DNA from: Rhodocyclaceae bacterium
GTDB lineage: Bacteria; Pseudomonadota; Gammaproteobacteria; Burkholderiales; Rhodocyclaceae
Direction of reading: 5' to 3'
Assembly (NCBI GenBank): GCA_020445665.1
Contig: JAGRGD010000051.1
Span: 1 to 40,426 of the forward strand
Length of the DNA: 40,426 nt
The first letter of the stretch is position 1, and every line of letters starts with the position of its first letter. Position numbers and translations under genes: made by a program. Below are positions 28,519 to 36,787 of this stretch, piece after piece. A model generated the notes under the pieces. That model was not told the DNA's origin, did no database searches, and was given only the letters and a program-made list of their open reading frames with translations.

Positions 28519-29523
28519 TCAGAATTTCGAGGGATCGAAGCCGGTTTCCTGATACACGGCCTCGATGGTTTCCTTGCCGATCCTCGAGGCCATCTCTTCG
28601 TGCACCGGCAGCAGTGCCTTCTTGAGCGCCTTGCGCTCGTCGGCGGTCAGGGCGTACACCTCGGTCTTGCCGGAGGCCCGGACCGCGTCGATCGCCTTCT
28701 GGTTCTCTTCCTGCGCGATGCCGTTGGCGAACTCGGTGGCGTCAGCCAGGGCCTTCTCGAGCTGCCCACGCAGCGTGGGATCCAGCCCTTCCCAGAATTT
28801 CCTGTTGGTGATCACGCCGTAGCCGAGATAGCCGTGATCCGACAGGGTCACGTGCTTCTGCACCTCGTGCATCTTCTGGGTGTAGAGGTTGGAGTGCGGG
28901 TTCTCGGTGCCATCGACGACGCCGGTCTGCAGCGCCTGGTAGACCTCGGAGAAGGCCATCACCTGCGGCAGGGCCCCGAGCGCGCGCATCTGCGCCTCGA
29001 GCACCTTGGAAGACTGGATGCGCAGCTTGAGGCCCTTGAAGTCGGCCGGGGCGCGCAGCGGGCGGTTGGCGGAGAACGACTTGAAGCCGTTGTCCCAGAA
29101 GGCCAGGCCCTTGATGCCCTTGGGCTCGAGGGAGGCGAGCATCTTCTTGCCGAGGGGGCCGGCGGTGACCTTGTGCAGGTCGGCGGCGGTGTCGAAGATG
29201 TAGGGCAGGTCGAAGACTTCGAAGGTCTTCACGCCCAGCGGACCGAACTTGGCCAGCGACGGGGCGATCATCTGCACGGCGCCAAGCTGCAGCGCCTCCA
29301 TCTCCTCCTTGTCCTTGTACAGCGTGCTGTTGGCGTACACCTCGACCTTCACGGCGCCCTGGGTGTATTGCTCCGCCAGTTCCTTGAACCTGGCCGCGCC
29401 CTTGCCTTTCGGCGTGTCATCCGCCACCACGTGGCTGAACTTGATCACCACCGGCTCGGCCGCCTGGGCCAGCGCAACCAGTCCGGTCGCCAGCAATGCG
29501 GCGAGCGCTGCGCGAATCTTCAT
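28519..29523 (-). CDS. dctP: TRAP transporter substrate-binding protein DctP (copy 1)
   Basis: 334 residues from ATG 29523 with GAGGAGGAG upstream. Sec signal peptide to about residue 22 (MKIRAALAALLATGLVALAQA), then the DctP fold starting IKFSHVVADDTPKGKGA. The ligand-contact signatures are intact: LRIQSSKVLEAQ with the key Arg that clamps the substrate carboxylate, FSEVYQALQTGVVDGTENP, and the conserved KGLAFWDNGFKSFSANR. These resemble C4-dicarboxylate binding DctP proteins. It is the first gene of dctPQM, 172 bases upstream of dctQ, which is separated by the stem-loop. Confidence 0.95.
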   Translation of the reverse strand: MKIRAALAALLATGLVALAQAAEPVVIKFSHVVADDTPKGKGAARFKELAEQYTQGAVKVEVYANSTLYKDKEEMEALQLGAVQMIAPSLAKFGPLGVKTFEVFDLPYIFDTAADLHKVTAGPLGKKMLASLEPKGIKGLAFWDNGFKSFSANRPLRAPADFKGLKLRIQSSKVLEAQMRALGALPQVMAFSEVYQALQTGVVDGTENPHSNLYTQKMHEVQKHVTLSDHGYLGYGVITNRKFWEGLDPTLRGQLEKALADATEFANGIAQEENQKAIDAVRASGKTEVYALTADERKALKKALLPVHEEMASRIGKETIEAVYQETGFDPSKF

Positions 29524-29544
29524 GTGTCCTACTCCTCCTCGGGT

Positions 29545-29561
29545 GGATTCGGTTCGAATCC
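29545..29561 (-). promoter_or_regulatory. GGATTCG-N3-CGAATCC inverted repeat before the dctP ribosome-binding site
   Basis: A perfect 7-bp inverted repeat (29545-29551 and 29555-29561). In the dctP leader it would fold just 4 bases upstream of the GAGGAGGAG ribosome-binding site. It may be an RNA hairpin or a protein operator. Confidence 0.4.
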
Positions 29562-29601
29562 GGAACGTCAGCGGATAGGTCCGTTGACGGCGAGGAGTAT
29601 G

Positions 29602-29638
29602 GGAACTCGCAAATCGCGGAACCATTGTGGAGTTCCGC
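29602..29638 (-). promoter_or_regulatory. Candidate operator upstream of dctP
   Basis: A perfect inverted repeat, GCGGAAC (29616-29622) and GTTCCGC (29632-29638), separated by 9 bases. A third half-site, GGAACTC, lies at 29602-29608 and repeats inverted as GAGTTCC at 29630-29636. Dyads of this size suit dimeric regulators. The DctR-type regulator encoded nearby is the obvious candidate (inference). The dctP -10 could be CATACT just downstream on the minus strand, which would place the dyad over the -35 region as for an activator. Confidence 0.5.
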
Positions 29639-29703
29639 TATAAAACATTCGCCAAAACAGTAACTTAATTGCTGCAACAGAATTTGCGCAAAGGCGGTGG
29701 AGA

Positions 29704-30702
29704 TCAGTTTCCGTCGGGGTCGAAGCCGGTCGCCTCATAGACCGCCTCGACCAGGGATCGCCCGATCCGCCCGGCCATGGCCCGGTGAACCGGCAACAGG
29801 GCCTGGCGGAACGCTTCGCGCTCTTCCGCCGTCAGCTCATAGACCTCCGCGTTGCCCGCCGCCCGCACGCGCTCGATGGCCCGCTCGTTCTCCTCCGCCG
29901 CGATGCTGTTGGCGTAGCGCGTCGCATCGACCATCGCCCGCTCGAGCCCGTCGCGAAGATCGCCAGGCAGCGACTCCCAGAAGCGCAGGTTGGTCAGTAC
30001 CGCGTAGCCGAGGTAGCCATGGCGGGAGACGGTGACGTGGGACTGCACCTCGTCCATGTGCTGGGTGAACAGGTTGGAGTGGGGATTCTCGGTGCCGTCC
30101 ACCACGCCGGCCTTGAGCGCCTGATAGACCTCGGAGAAGCCCATCACCTCCGGCTGCGCGCCCAGCACCCGCATCTGCTCGTAGAGGGTCTGGGACGACT
30201 GGATGCGCATCCGCAGCCCTTTCAGGTCGCCCGGCCGGCGGATCGGCCGGTTGGCCGAGAACGACTTGAAGCCGTTGTCCCAGAAGGCCAGCCCCTTGAT
30301 ACCGCGGGACTCGAGCGACTCGAGCAGGGCCTCTCCGACCGGCCCGTTGGTGACCCGGTGCAGCTCGGCCTCGTTGTCGAACAGGAAAGGCAGATCGAAG
30401 ACCTCGAAGCTGCGGATGCCCAGCGGGCTGAACTTGGCCAGCGACGGGGCGATCATCTGCACCGCGCCCAGTTGCAGCGCCTCGAACTCTTCCTTGTCCT
30501 TGTAGAGCGAGCTGTCGGGATAGACCTCGACCCGAATCGCGCCGCCGGTGTATTTCTCGGCCAGCTCCTTGAAGCGCTGGGCAGCCTTGCCCTTTGGCGT
30601 GCCGATGGCCACCACGTGACTGAACTTGAGGATGATCGGCTCCGCCGCGCCGGCCGCGACGGCGACCAGCGCGAGGCCGAGGGCAGCTATCAGGTGTCTC
30701 AT
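29704..30702 (-). CDS. TRAP transporter substrate-binding protein, DctP paralogue (copy 2)
   Basis: 332 residues from ATG 30702. Signal peptide to about residue 19, then IILKFSHVVAIGTPKGKAAQ. It is about two-thirds identical to copy 1 along its length by eye. It keeps the clamp region (MRIQSSQTLYEQ), KGLAFWDNGFKSFSANR and FSEVYQALKAGVVDGTENP. Differences cluster in surface and lobe segments (such as YPDSS for YANST and LPGDLRD for LDPTLRG). No second QM pair follows, so it either shares DctQM or serves as a sensing protein for the divergent kinase. It lies 180 bases from copy 1 on the same strand. Confidence 0.93.
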   Translation of the reverse strand: MRHLIAALGLALVAVAAGAAEPIILKFSHVVAIGTPKGKAAQRFKELAEKYTGGAIRVEVYPDSSLYKDKEEFEALQLGAVQMIAPSLAKFSPLGIRSFEVFDLPFLFDNEAELHRVTNGPVGEALLESLESRGIKGLAFWDNGFKSFSANRPIRRPGDLKGLRMRIQSSQTLYEQMRVLGAQPEVMGFSEVYQALKAGVVDGTENPHSNLFTQHMDEVQSHVTVSRHGYLGYAVLTNLRFWESLPGDLRDGLERAMVDATRYANSIAAEENERAIERVRAAGNAEVYELTAEEREAFRQALLPVHRAMAGRIGRSLVEAVYEATGFDPDGN

Positions 30703-30728
30703 CAAGGCTTCCGTCTGTCTCCGCCTCC

Positions 30729-30758
30729 ATGATACGCAATGGTCACGCGCGGCTCGAA
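30729..30758 (-). promoter_or_regulatory. Candidate promoter for the dctP paralogue
   Basis: TTCGAG (30753-30758), 18 bases, then TATCAT (30729-30734) on the minus strand, giving a leader of about 20 bases. It faces the divergent kinase promoter region (TAGAAT at 30799-30804 on the plus strand, with no good -35). Confidence 0.35.
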
Positions 30759-30842
30759 CCCACCGTTCGCCGGGCTCGCGAGGCAGCGGCCGAGCTTCTA
30801 GAATCGGGACGATCTGCCGAGCCCGTGCCGAAGAGGAAACCC

Positions 30843-30890
30843 ATGACCGACCACCCGCCCCCCCAGAACCACGCCGTCCCGCCACCATGA
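30843..30890 (+). CDS. 15-residue proline-rich upstream ORF coupled to the sensor kinase
   Basis: ATG 30843, TGA 30888-30890: MTDHPPPQNHAVPPP. AGAGGA (30832-30837) lies at a good distance. The stop overlaps the kinase start as ATGA, while the kinase itself lacks a ribosome-binding site, so kinase translation probably depends on this ORF. It contains two PPP runs, one directly before the stop; such runs stall ribosomes unless EF-P acts (established). A role in kinase dosage is inference. Confidence 0.5.
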   Translation: MTDHPPPQNHAVPPP

Positions 30891-32860
30891 CGCCCGCCAC
30901 CACGGTCGGCCTGCCCCAGCCGGCAGCCTGGCGCTGGCGACTGCCCTATCTCCTCCTGGCGCTCTTCGTCGGCGCGATGGTGTCGCTGGTGTGGCTGGTG
31001 CGTACCAACGACCTGGAGGATCAGCGGGCCACGCTGATCAGCGACGTGCTCTGGATCGAGCAGAACCTGCGCTTCCAGCTCGAGAAGAACGCCGACCTGC
31101 TGGCCGAGCTCGGCCCCGAGCTGCTCCGGTCGGAGCAGATCAGCTACACCGCGGCGGCCCGGGCGGGCCGCCTGATCCAGCCCGGCAACCCGGTCGTCCA
31201 GGTGATCTGGATGCGGCCGGACGGCACCGTCGGCGGCGCGATGCCACGCCTCGACGTGATGCCCTCGGGCGGCGCGCTGGCCGTCGAACTGCCGTCGCAG
31301 GCCATGTTCCGCCTCGCGGCGGCGAGCGGGCGGGCAGTATTCGGGCCGGTCTTCGAGGCCATCGACCAGGATGTGCGCTTCGCCCTCTACGTGCCCTACT
31401 ACGAGGGCAGCGAGTTCGCCGGCGTGGTGGTCGGCATCCACTCCCTGCGCGACCTGGTCACCCGCGAGGTGCCCTGGTGGTTCTCGGAGCGCTACGAGCT
31501 GAGCGTGTTTGACCAGACCGGCCGTGAGATCGTCTCCAAGTCAAAGGTGGACGCCCAGGCCACCAGTCTCGAGTACACCATCCCGCTCGATCCACCCGGC
31601 CGCGGCGTGACCCTGCAGGTCAAGCCCTATCGGGCCGAGGTGCGCTGGGTGGCGGTGCTGCTGGGCGGCGCCATCGCGCTGCTGGCCGCCGGCGTCATCT
31701 GGAGCGTCTGGCAGCTGCGCCGGCACATGGTGCGCCGCCAGGCGGCCGAGCTGGCCCTGCGCGAGGAATACGCCTTCCGCCGCGCGATGGAGGACTCGCT
31801 GCTCACCGGCCTGCGTGCCCGCGACCTGGAGGGGCGGATGATCTACGTGAATCCGGCCTTCTGCCGGATGGTCGGCTACAGCGCCGAGGAACTCGTCGGC
31901 CGCAAGCCGCCGATGCCCTACTGGGATCCGGAGGACATGTCCCGCACGCAGGAGCTGCACGAATACATCCTGGCCCGCGGCACCACCGGCGACGGCGTCG
32001 AGGTGCGGCTCAAGCGACGCAACGGCGAGCGGCTCGATGCCCTGATCTTCGAGGCACCGCTGATCGACGCCCAGGGTCGCCAGACCGGCTGGATGGGCTC
32101 GGTCCTCGACATCACCGAGCAGAAACGGGCACAGAAGCTCGCGCGCCAGCAGGAAGAGCGCCTGCAGGCCACCTCGCGGCTGATCACGATGGGCGAGATG
32201 GCCTCGACCCTGGCCCACGAACTCAATCAGCCGCTGGCGGCCATCGCGAGCTATTCAACGGGCTGCCTCAACCGCCTCGAACAGGGAGAGATGGCACGGG
32301 ACGAGATGACCAGCGTCGTCACCAAACTCGGCAAGCAGGCCCAGCGCGCCGGCCAGATCATCCGCCGGGTGCACGACTTCGTCCGCCGCAGCGAGCCCAA
32401 GCGCGAACCCCTCGACCTCAACGCGATCGTCCGCGAGGCCGTCGGGCTGGTCGAACCGGACGCCCGCAAGCGCGCGGTGGACATCACGGTCAGCCTGACC
32501 GACCCGCTGCCGCCGGTCATGGCCGACCCGGTGATGGTCGAGCAGGTGGCGATCAACCTGATCCGCAATGGCATGGACGCCATGAAGGCGGTTCCGCCGA
32601 GCCAGCGGCTGCTGCACATCGACACCCAGATCTCAGACAACGACGTGGGCATCCGGGTCACCGACCGGGGCAGTGGCATTCCGCCCGAGGTGGCCCGCAA
32701 GCTGTTCGAGCCGTTCTTCACCACCAAGAGCGAGGGCATGGGCATGGGGCTCAACATCTGCCGCTCCATCGCCGAGCTGCACCGGGGCCGGCTGGCATTC
32801 GAGGACCATCCCGAAGGTGGTACGATCTTCACGTTCTGGTTGCCGGCGAGCCCTCAATGA
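30887..32860 (+). CDS. dctS: PAS-domain sensor histidine kinase, DctS-like
   Basis: 657 residues. Membrane helix 1 (about 20-38), a periplasmic double-Cache/PAS-like sensor (about 40-253), helix 2 (254-274), a cytoplasmic PAS domain (about 295-415; MIYVNPAFCRMVGYSAEELVG), then the kinase core with H444 in STLAHELNQPLAA. The N box NLIRNGMDAM and the G boxes DRGSGIP and GMGMGLNI complete it. It resembles DctS, which with DctR controls DctPQM in Rhodobacter (known system). The position, divergent from the dctP genes, supports sensing of a TRAP substrate. The ATG at 30887 overlaps the uORF. Its stop overlaps the regulator gene (ATGA). Confidence 0.9.
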   Translation: MTPATTVGLPQPAAWRWRLPYLLLALFVGAMVSLVWLVRTNDLEDQRATLISDVLWIEQNLRFQLEKNADLLAELGPELLRSEQISYTAAARAGRLIQPGNPVVQVIWMRPDGTVGGAMPRLDVMPSGGALAVELPSQAMFRLAAASGRAVFGPVFEAIDQDVRFALYVPYYEGSEFAGVVVGIHSLRDLVTREVPWWFSERYELSVFDQTGREIVSKSKVDAQATSLEYTIPLDPPGRGVTLQVKPYRAEVRWVAVLLGGAIALLAAGVIWSVWQLRRHMVRRQAAELALREEYAFRRAMEDSLLTGLRARDLEGRMIYVNPAFCRMVGYSAEELVGRKPPMPYWDPEDMSRTQELHEYILARGTTGDGVEVRLKRRNGERLDALIFEAPLIDAQGRQTGWMGSVLDITEQKRAQKLARQQEERLQATSRLITMGEMASTLAHELNQPLAAIASYSTGCLNRLEQGEMARDEMTSVVTKLGKQAQRAGQIIRRVHDFVRRSEPKREPLDLNAIVREAVGLVEPDARKRAVDITVSLTDPLPPVMADPVMVEQVAINLIRNGMDAMKAVPPSQRLLHIDTQISDNDVGIRVTDRGSGIPPEVARKLFEPFFTTKSEGMGMGLNICRSIAELHRGRLAFEDHPEGGTIFTFWLPASPQ

Positions 32861-33486
32861 GCCAATCCCCGCTAGCCCACATCGTCGATGACGACGAAGC
32901 GATCCGCGACGCCCTCGAGTGGCTCTTCCAGAGCCGCGGCGTGCAGTCCCGCGGCTGGGCCTCGGGCGAGGATTTCCTGGCCGCGTGGGAGACGGACTGG
33001 CGCGGCTGCATCGTGCTCGACATCCGCATGAACGGGATGAACGGGCTGGCCTGCTTCGATGCCCTGCGCGAACGCGCCTGCGCCCTGCCGGTCATTTTCC
33101 TGACCGGCCACGGCGACGTCCCGATGGCGGTCTCGGCGCTCAAGAACGGCGCCTACGATTTCGTCGAGAAACCCTTCAACGACAACGATCTGGTAGACCT
33201 CGTCGTCAAGGCCCTCGAGCTCGACGCGCGCAATCAGGCCGAGATCGCCACCCGCGACACCGTCGCCCAGCGTCTGGCCAAGCTGACCGGCCGCGAGAAG
33301 GAGGTGATGGAGCTGATCCTGGCGGGCAAGTTCAACAAGGTCATCGCCGACGAACTCAACATCTCGATGCGCACCGTCGAGGTCCATCGCGCCCGCGTCT
33401 TCGACAAGATGGGGGTCCGCTCTGCCGTCGAGCTGGCCCAGGCGCTCGCCGCCAGCGGCCTCAGGGGGCCTCAGGAAGGCGGCTGA
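32857..33486 (+). CDS. dctR: FixJ/DctR-type response regulator
   Basis: 209 residues. A receiver domain with acidic pocket D11-D13, phosphoacceptor D55 (VLDIRM), T83 and K105 is followed by a LuxR/NarL-type helix-turn-helix (about 143-205; LTGREKEVMELI, VEVHRARVFDKMG). The FixJ subgroup activates promoters as phosphorylated dimers. It should be phosphorylated by the adjacent kinase and act on the dctP genes, perhaps at the GCGGAAC dyad. It ends overlapping the tail of convergent tilS by 26 bases; no terminator separates them. Confidence 0.92.
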   Translation: MSQSPLAHIVDDDEAIRDALEWLFQSRGVQSRGWASGEDFLAAWETDWRGCIVLDIRMNGMNGLACFDALRERACALPVIFLTGHGDVPMAVSALKNGAYDFVEKPFNDNDLVDLVVKALELDARNQAEIATRDTVAQRLAKLTGREKEVMELILAGKFNKVIADELNISMRTVEVHRARVFDKMGVRSAVELAQALAASGLRGPQEGG

Positions 33487-34816
33487 TCACGCCCGGCGGC
33501 GGCTGCCAGACCGGCCTCAGCGCCGCCTCCCCGTCAGCAGCCGCATAGCGCTCGTCAGCGCCCAGCTCCGCCACCCACACCAGGGACTCGCCCGCATACA
33601 GGGCCGGCAGGACATCCCGCCACCACGGAGGCACGCCGGCGGCCTGGGCGAGCCTGGCGAGGGCGCGCCCCATCCCGCCCATCCTCAGACGCCCCCCGGC
33701 CGGCCGGGGGGCCATCGACAGGGGTCCGTCGAGCCGCGCGAGCGCGATGCCCCCTGCGGTGCACGTCTCGAGCGTGACGCGCCCGCCCGCCCAGTCGAGG
33801 GTTCGCCCCACCTCACAGGGTTGCCGCGGCGGGCAGGCGGCCATGGCGGGCTGTACCCAGCACCAGCCCCGGTAGTGGCACAGCTCCGAGGCGCCCAGGG
33901 GGGCACGCAAGGGATGGTCTCGCCCGACCGCCAGCAGCTGGCGCAGGGCTTCTTCCAGGCGCGCCTCCTCCGGCGCAGGCAGGCCGAGGCAGCCGGTGCG
34001 CCAGCGCACCAGGTTGCGTCGCCTGGCCGGATCGAGGGACGCCAGCGCCAGCACCCGCACCCGCTCGCCGCCCCCCAGCGCGCGCCAGTCCGCTTCGGCG
34101 AGCTGACCCAGCAGCGCCTCGCTCTCGCGCAGATGCGCTGCGGTCGCGCACAGCCGCTCGACCGCGGCGGGGAAGCGCGACGCCATCACCGGCAGAATCT
34201 CGTGGCGAAGGAAGTTGCGGCTGAAGACCGTCGAGGCGTTGCTTCCGTCCTCGATCCAGGCGAGCCCGCCCGCACGGGCCCAGGCCGCAATCTCCCGCCG
34301 ACGAACGGTTAGCAAGGGCCGCATCAGGCAGAGCCCGTCAGCTCGCCGCTCGAGGGCACGCATGCCACCGCCGCCCCTTACGCCGGCGCCTCGCAGCAGG
34401 CGGAACAGGACCGTCTCGGCCTGGTCATCGGCATGATGGCCAAGCACCACCCAGTCGGCCGGCTGGCGCGCCAGGGCGGCGAGCCGGGCCTCCCGCGCCG
34501 CCGCCTCGACTCCCTTCCCTGACGCGACGACGGCCACGCGCTCAATCGAGAGCGGCACACCGAGCTCGGCACAGATCCGGCGACAGAAGGCGGCCCAGTG
34601 GTCGGCATCGGGGTTGAGGCCGTGGTGCACGTGACAGGCGGAAATCGCCAGTGCCGCCGACTCGCGCACGGCGCACAGGGCATGAAGCAGCGCGACCGAA
34701 TCGACGCCGCCGGACAACCCGACGCACAGGCGCAGGGCGCCGAACCGGTGGGATGCCAGAAAGGCCGCGAGGGCGGCCGGGGGATCAGCGGGGCGCGGTT
34801 TCCTTGAACTTGCCAT
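33461..34816 (-). CDS. tilS: tRNA(Ile)-lysidine synthetase
   Basis: 451 residues. The PP-loop ATPase motif SGGVDS is at 35-40, followed by HVHHGLN and the [19 protein letters not shown] stretch of TilS. The mid domain has LRHEILPVM and the C-terminal TilS domains reach RLPEAP. It converts the wobble C of tRNA-Ile (CAU) to lysidine so that it reads AUA. It is essential in most bacteria. The start overlaps the accA end by 32 bases; accA-tilS adjacency is typical of betaproteobacteria. Confidence 0.95.
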   Translation of the reverse strand: MASSRKPRPADPPAALAAFLASHRFGALRLCVGLSGGVDSVALLHALCAVRESAALAISACHVHHGLNPDADHWAAFCRRICAELGVPLSIERVAVVASGKGVEAAAREARLAALARQPADWVVLGHHADDQAETVLFRLLRGAGVRGGGGMRALERRADGLCLMRPLLTVRRREIAAWARAGGLAWIEDGSNASTVFSRNFLRHEILPVMASRFPAAVERLCATAAHLRESEALLGQLAEADWRALGGGERVRVLALASLDPARRRNLVRWRTGCLGLPAPEEARLEEALRQLLAVGRDHPLRAPLGASELCHYRGWCWVQPAMAACPPRQPCEVGRTLDWAGGRVTLETCTAGGIALARLDGPLSMAPRPAGGRLRMGGMGRALARLAQAAGVPPWWRDVLPALYAGESLVWVAELGADERYAAADGEAALRPVWQPPPGVISRLPEAP

Positions 34817-35753
34817 AGCCCATCAGCCGCTCGTAGCGCTTCTCGAGCAACTCGGCCGCCGGCAGGCCGGAGAGCTGCCGCAAGGCATCGGCCAGCGCGC
34901 GGCGCAGGGCCTGGGCCATCGCCCGGTGATCCCGGTGGGCCCCGCCCACGGGCTCGTTGATCACCTTGTCGATCATGCCGAGCGACTTGAGGCGGGGCGC
35001 CGTGATGCCCATCGTCTCGGCCGCCTCGGAGGCCTTCTCGGCGCTCTTCCACAGGATGGACGCGCAGCCTTCCGGGGAGATCACCGAATAGGTGGAGTAC
35101 TGCAGCATCTGCACCTGATCGCCGACCGCGATGGCCAGCGCGCCACCGGAACCGCCCTCGCCGATGATCGTGCAGATCACCGGCACCTTCAGTTCGGCCA
35201 TCACATAGAGGTTGCGGCCGATGGCTTCGGACTGACCGCGCTCCTCGGCGCCGATTCCCGGGTAGGCGCCCGGCGTATCGATGAAGGTGAACACCGGAAT
35301 ACCGAACTTCTCGGCCAGGCGCATCAGGCGCAGGGCCTTGCGGTAGCCCTCCGGCCGCGGCATGCCGAAGTTGCGGAAGATCTTTTCCTTGGTGTCGCGG
35401 CCCTTCTGGTGGCCGATCACGACGCAGGACTGCCCGTTGAAGCGGGCCAGACCGCCGACGATGGCCTTGTCGTCGGCAAATGCCCGGTCGCCGTGCAACT
35501 CCTCGAAGTCGGTGAAGATGTGCTGGACGTAGTCGAGGGTGTAGGGCCGCTGCGGGTGCCGCGCCACCTGGGCAATCTGCCACGGCGTGAGCTTGCCGTA
35601 GATCTCCTTGGTGAGCGACTGGCTCTTCTTCTCGAGGCGCGAGATCTCCTCTGAGATGTCCACCGCAGAGTCGTCCTGGACAAAGCGAAGTTCTTCGATC
35701 TTGGCCTCAAGTTCGGCGATCGGCTGCTCAAAATCGAGGAAAACGTTTTTCAT
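34785..35753 (-). CDS. accA: Acetyl-CoA carboxylase carboxyltransferase subunit alpha
   Basis: 322 residues from ATG 35753 ([21 protein letters not shown]), preferred over a TTG seven codons upstream. Family marks: [34 protein letters not shown] and [24 protein letters not shown], then [11 protein letters not shown] with the oxyanion-type glycines. With AccD it moves the carboxyl group from biotin to acetyl-CoA in the first step of fatty acid synthesis. A TAGAAT box (minus strand, 35783-35788) is a candidate -10; its -35 is poor. Confidence 0.97.
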   Translation of the reverse strand: MKNVFLDFEQPIAELEAKIEELRFVQDDSAVDISEEISRLEKKSQSLTKEIYGKLTPWQIAQVARHPQRPYTLDYVQHIFTDFEELHGDRAFADDKAIVGGLARFNGQSCVVIGHQKGRDTKEKIFRNFGMPRPEGYRKALRLMRLAEKFGIPVFTFIDTPGAYPGIGAEERGQSEAIGRNLYVMAELKVPVICTIIGEGGSGGALAIAVGDQVQMLQYSTYSVISPEGCASILWKSAEKASEAAETMGITAPRLKSLGMIDKVINEPVGGAHRDHRAMAQALRRALADALRQLSGLPAAELLEKRYERLMGYGKFKETAPR

Positions 35754-35829
35754 CGAGGACACGTCCGGATACAAAGGCTGTCATTCTACACTGTGCTGCG
35801 GGCGCCGATCATGCACTTGCCGGGCGGTC

Positions 35830-35835
35830 TATAAT
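35830..35835 (+). promoter_or_regulatory. -10 box upstream of purC
   Basis: TATAAT 32 bases before the purC start, with no good -35 at 16-18 bases (GATCAT). The 113-base accA-purC gap holds two divergent promoters at most and no gene. Confidence 0.45.
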
Positions 35836-35866
35836 CGCCGCTTCGAGAACCCGACGGCCCGCCATC

Positions 35867-36778
35867 TTGATTACTGCCCTGTTCGAATCGTCCATCCGCA
35901 GCCTGCCCCTGCTCGCACGCGGCAAGGTACGGGACATCTACGCCATCGACGACGAGCGGCTCCTCATCGTCACCTCCGACCGCCTGTCGGCGTTCGACGT
36001 GGTGCTGCCCGATCCGATTCCCGGCAAGGGTGCCGTCCTGACGGCGCTCGCCCTGTTCTGGTTCGAGCGGCTCGGGCACGTCATCCCCAACCAGCTGACC
36101 GGTATCGCGCCGGAGGACGTGGTTCGCGCCGACGAGCGCGACCAGGTGCGTGGCCGCGCCCTGGTGGTCAAGCGCCTGCAGCCCCTGCCGATCGAGGCCG
36201 TGGTGCGGGGCTATGTGATCGGCTCCGGCTGGAAGGACTATCAGCTGACCGGCGCCATCTGCGGCGTGCCCTTGCCTGCCGGCCTGCGGCAGGCCGCACG
36301 ACTCGAAACCCCGGTTTTCACGCCGGCCACCAAGGCAGCGGTCGGCGACCATGACGAGAACGTCAGCTTTGAAGTCGCCAGCGCCCGCTGCGGCGAGGCC
36401 CTGCCCGACGGCCAGGCCCTCGCGGCGCAGGCCCGCGATGCCGCCCTGCGCCTCTACGTCGAGGCCGCGGAATATGCCGCGGGACGCGGCATCATCATCG
36501 CCGATACCAAATTCGAGTTCGGCGTCGATGCCGCCGGCACCCTGCACCTGATCGATGAGGCGCTGACGCCCGACTCGTCCCGATTCTGGCCGGCCGACAG
36601 CTACCGGGAAGGCATCAGCCCGCCCTCCTTCGACAAGCAGTACGTGCGCGACTACCTCGAGACGCTCGACTGGGACAAGAAGGCGCCGGGCCCGGCCCTG
36701 CCCGCAGACGTGATCAAGGCGACGGCGGCCAAGTACGCCGAGGCCTACACCCGGCTGACCGGCAAGACCCTCGCCTGA
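35867..36778 (+). CDS. purC: Phosphoribosylaminoimidazole-succinocarboxamide (SAICAR) synthase
   Basis: 303 residues from a TTG start. No in-frame ATG or GTG lies between the upstream stop and [27 protein letters not shown], so TTG at 35867 is the only reasonable choice. Signatures: [35 protein letters not shown] and [15 protein letters not shown]. PurC joins aspartate to CAIR in purine synthesis. Length matches the betaproteobacterial type, longer than the E. coli enzyme. It is transcribed away from accA. Confidence 0.96.
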   Translation: MITALFESSIRSLPLLARGKVRDIYAIDDERLLIVTSDRLSAFDVVLPDPIPGKGAVLTALALFWFERLGHVIPNQLTGIAPEDVVRADERDQVRGRALVVKRLQPLPIEAVVRGYVIGSGWKDYQLTGAICGVPLPAGLRQAARLETPVFTPATKAAVGDHDENVSFEVASARCGEALPDGQALAAQARDAALRLYVEAAEYAAGRGIIIADTKFEFGVDAAGTLHLIDEALTPDSSRFWPADSYREGISPPSFDKQYVRDYLETLDWDKKAPGPALPADVIKATAAKYAEAYTRLTGKTLA

Positions 36779-36787
36779 GCCGGTCCC

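Noticed and set aside
29609-29624. Sigma54-like promoter on the minus strand upstream of dctP
   Set aside because: TGG and TTGC are present, but the GG-GC spacing is 11 rather than the required 10 bases, and the nearby regulator is of the FixJ type, not a sigma54 activator.
33461-33486. Frameshift or misassembly at the dctR-tilS junction
   Set aside because: The genes are convergent and overlap only at their ends by 26 bases; both proteins are full length.
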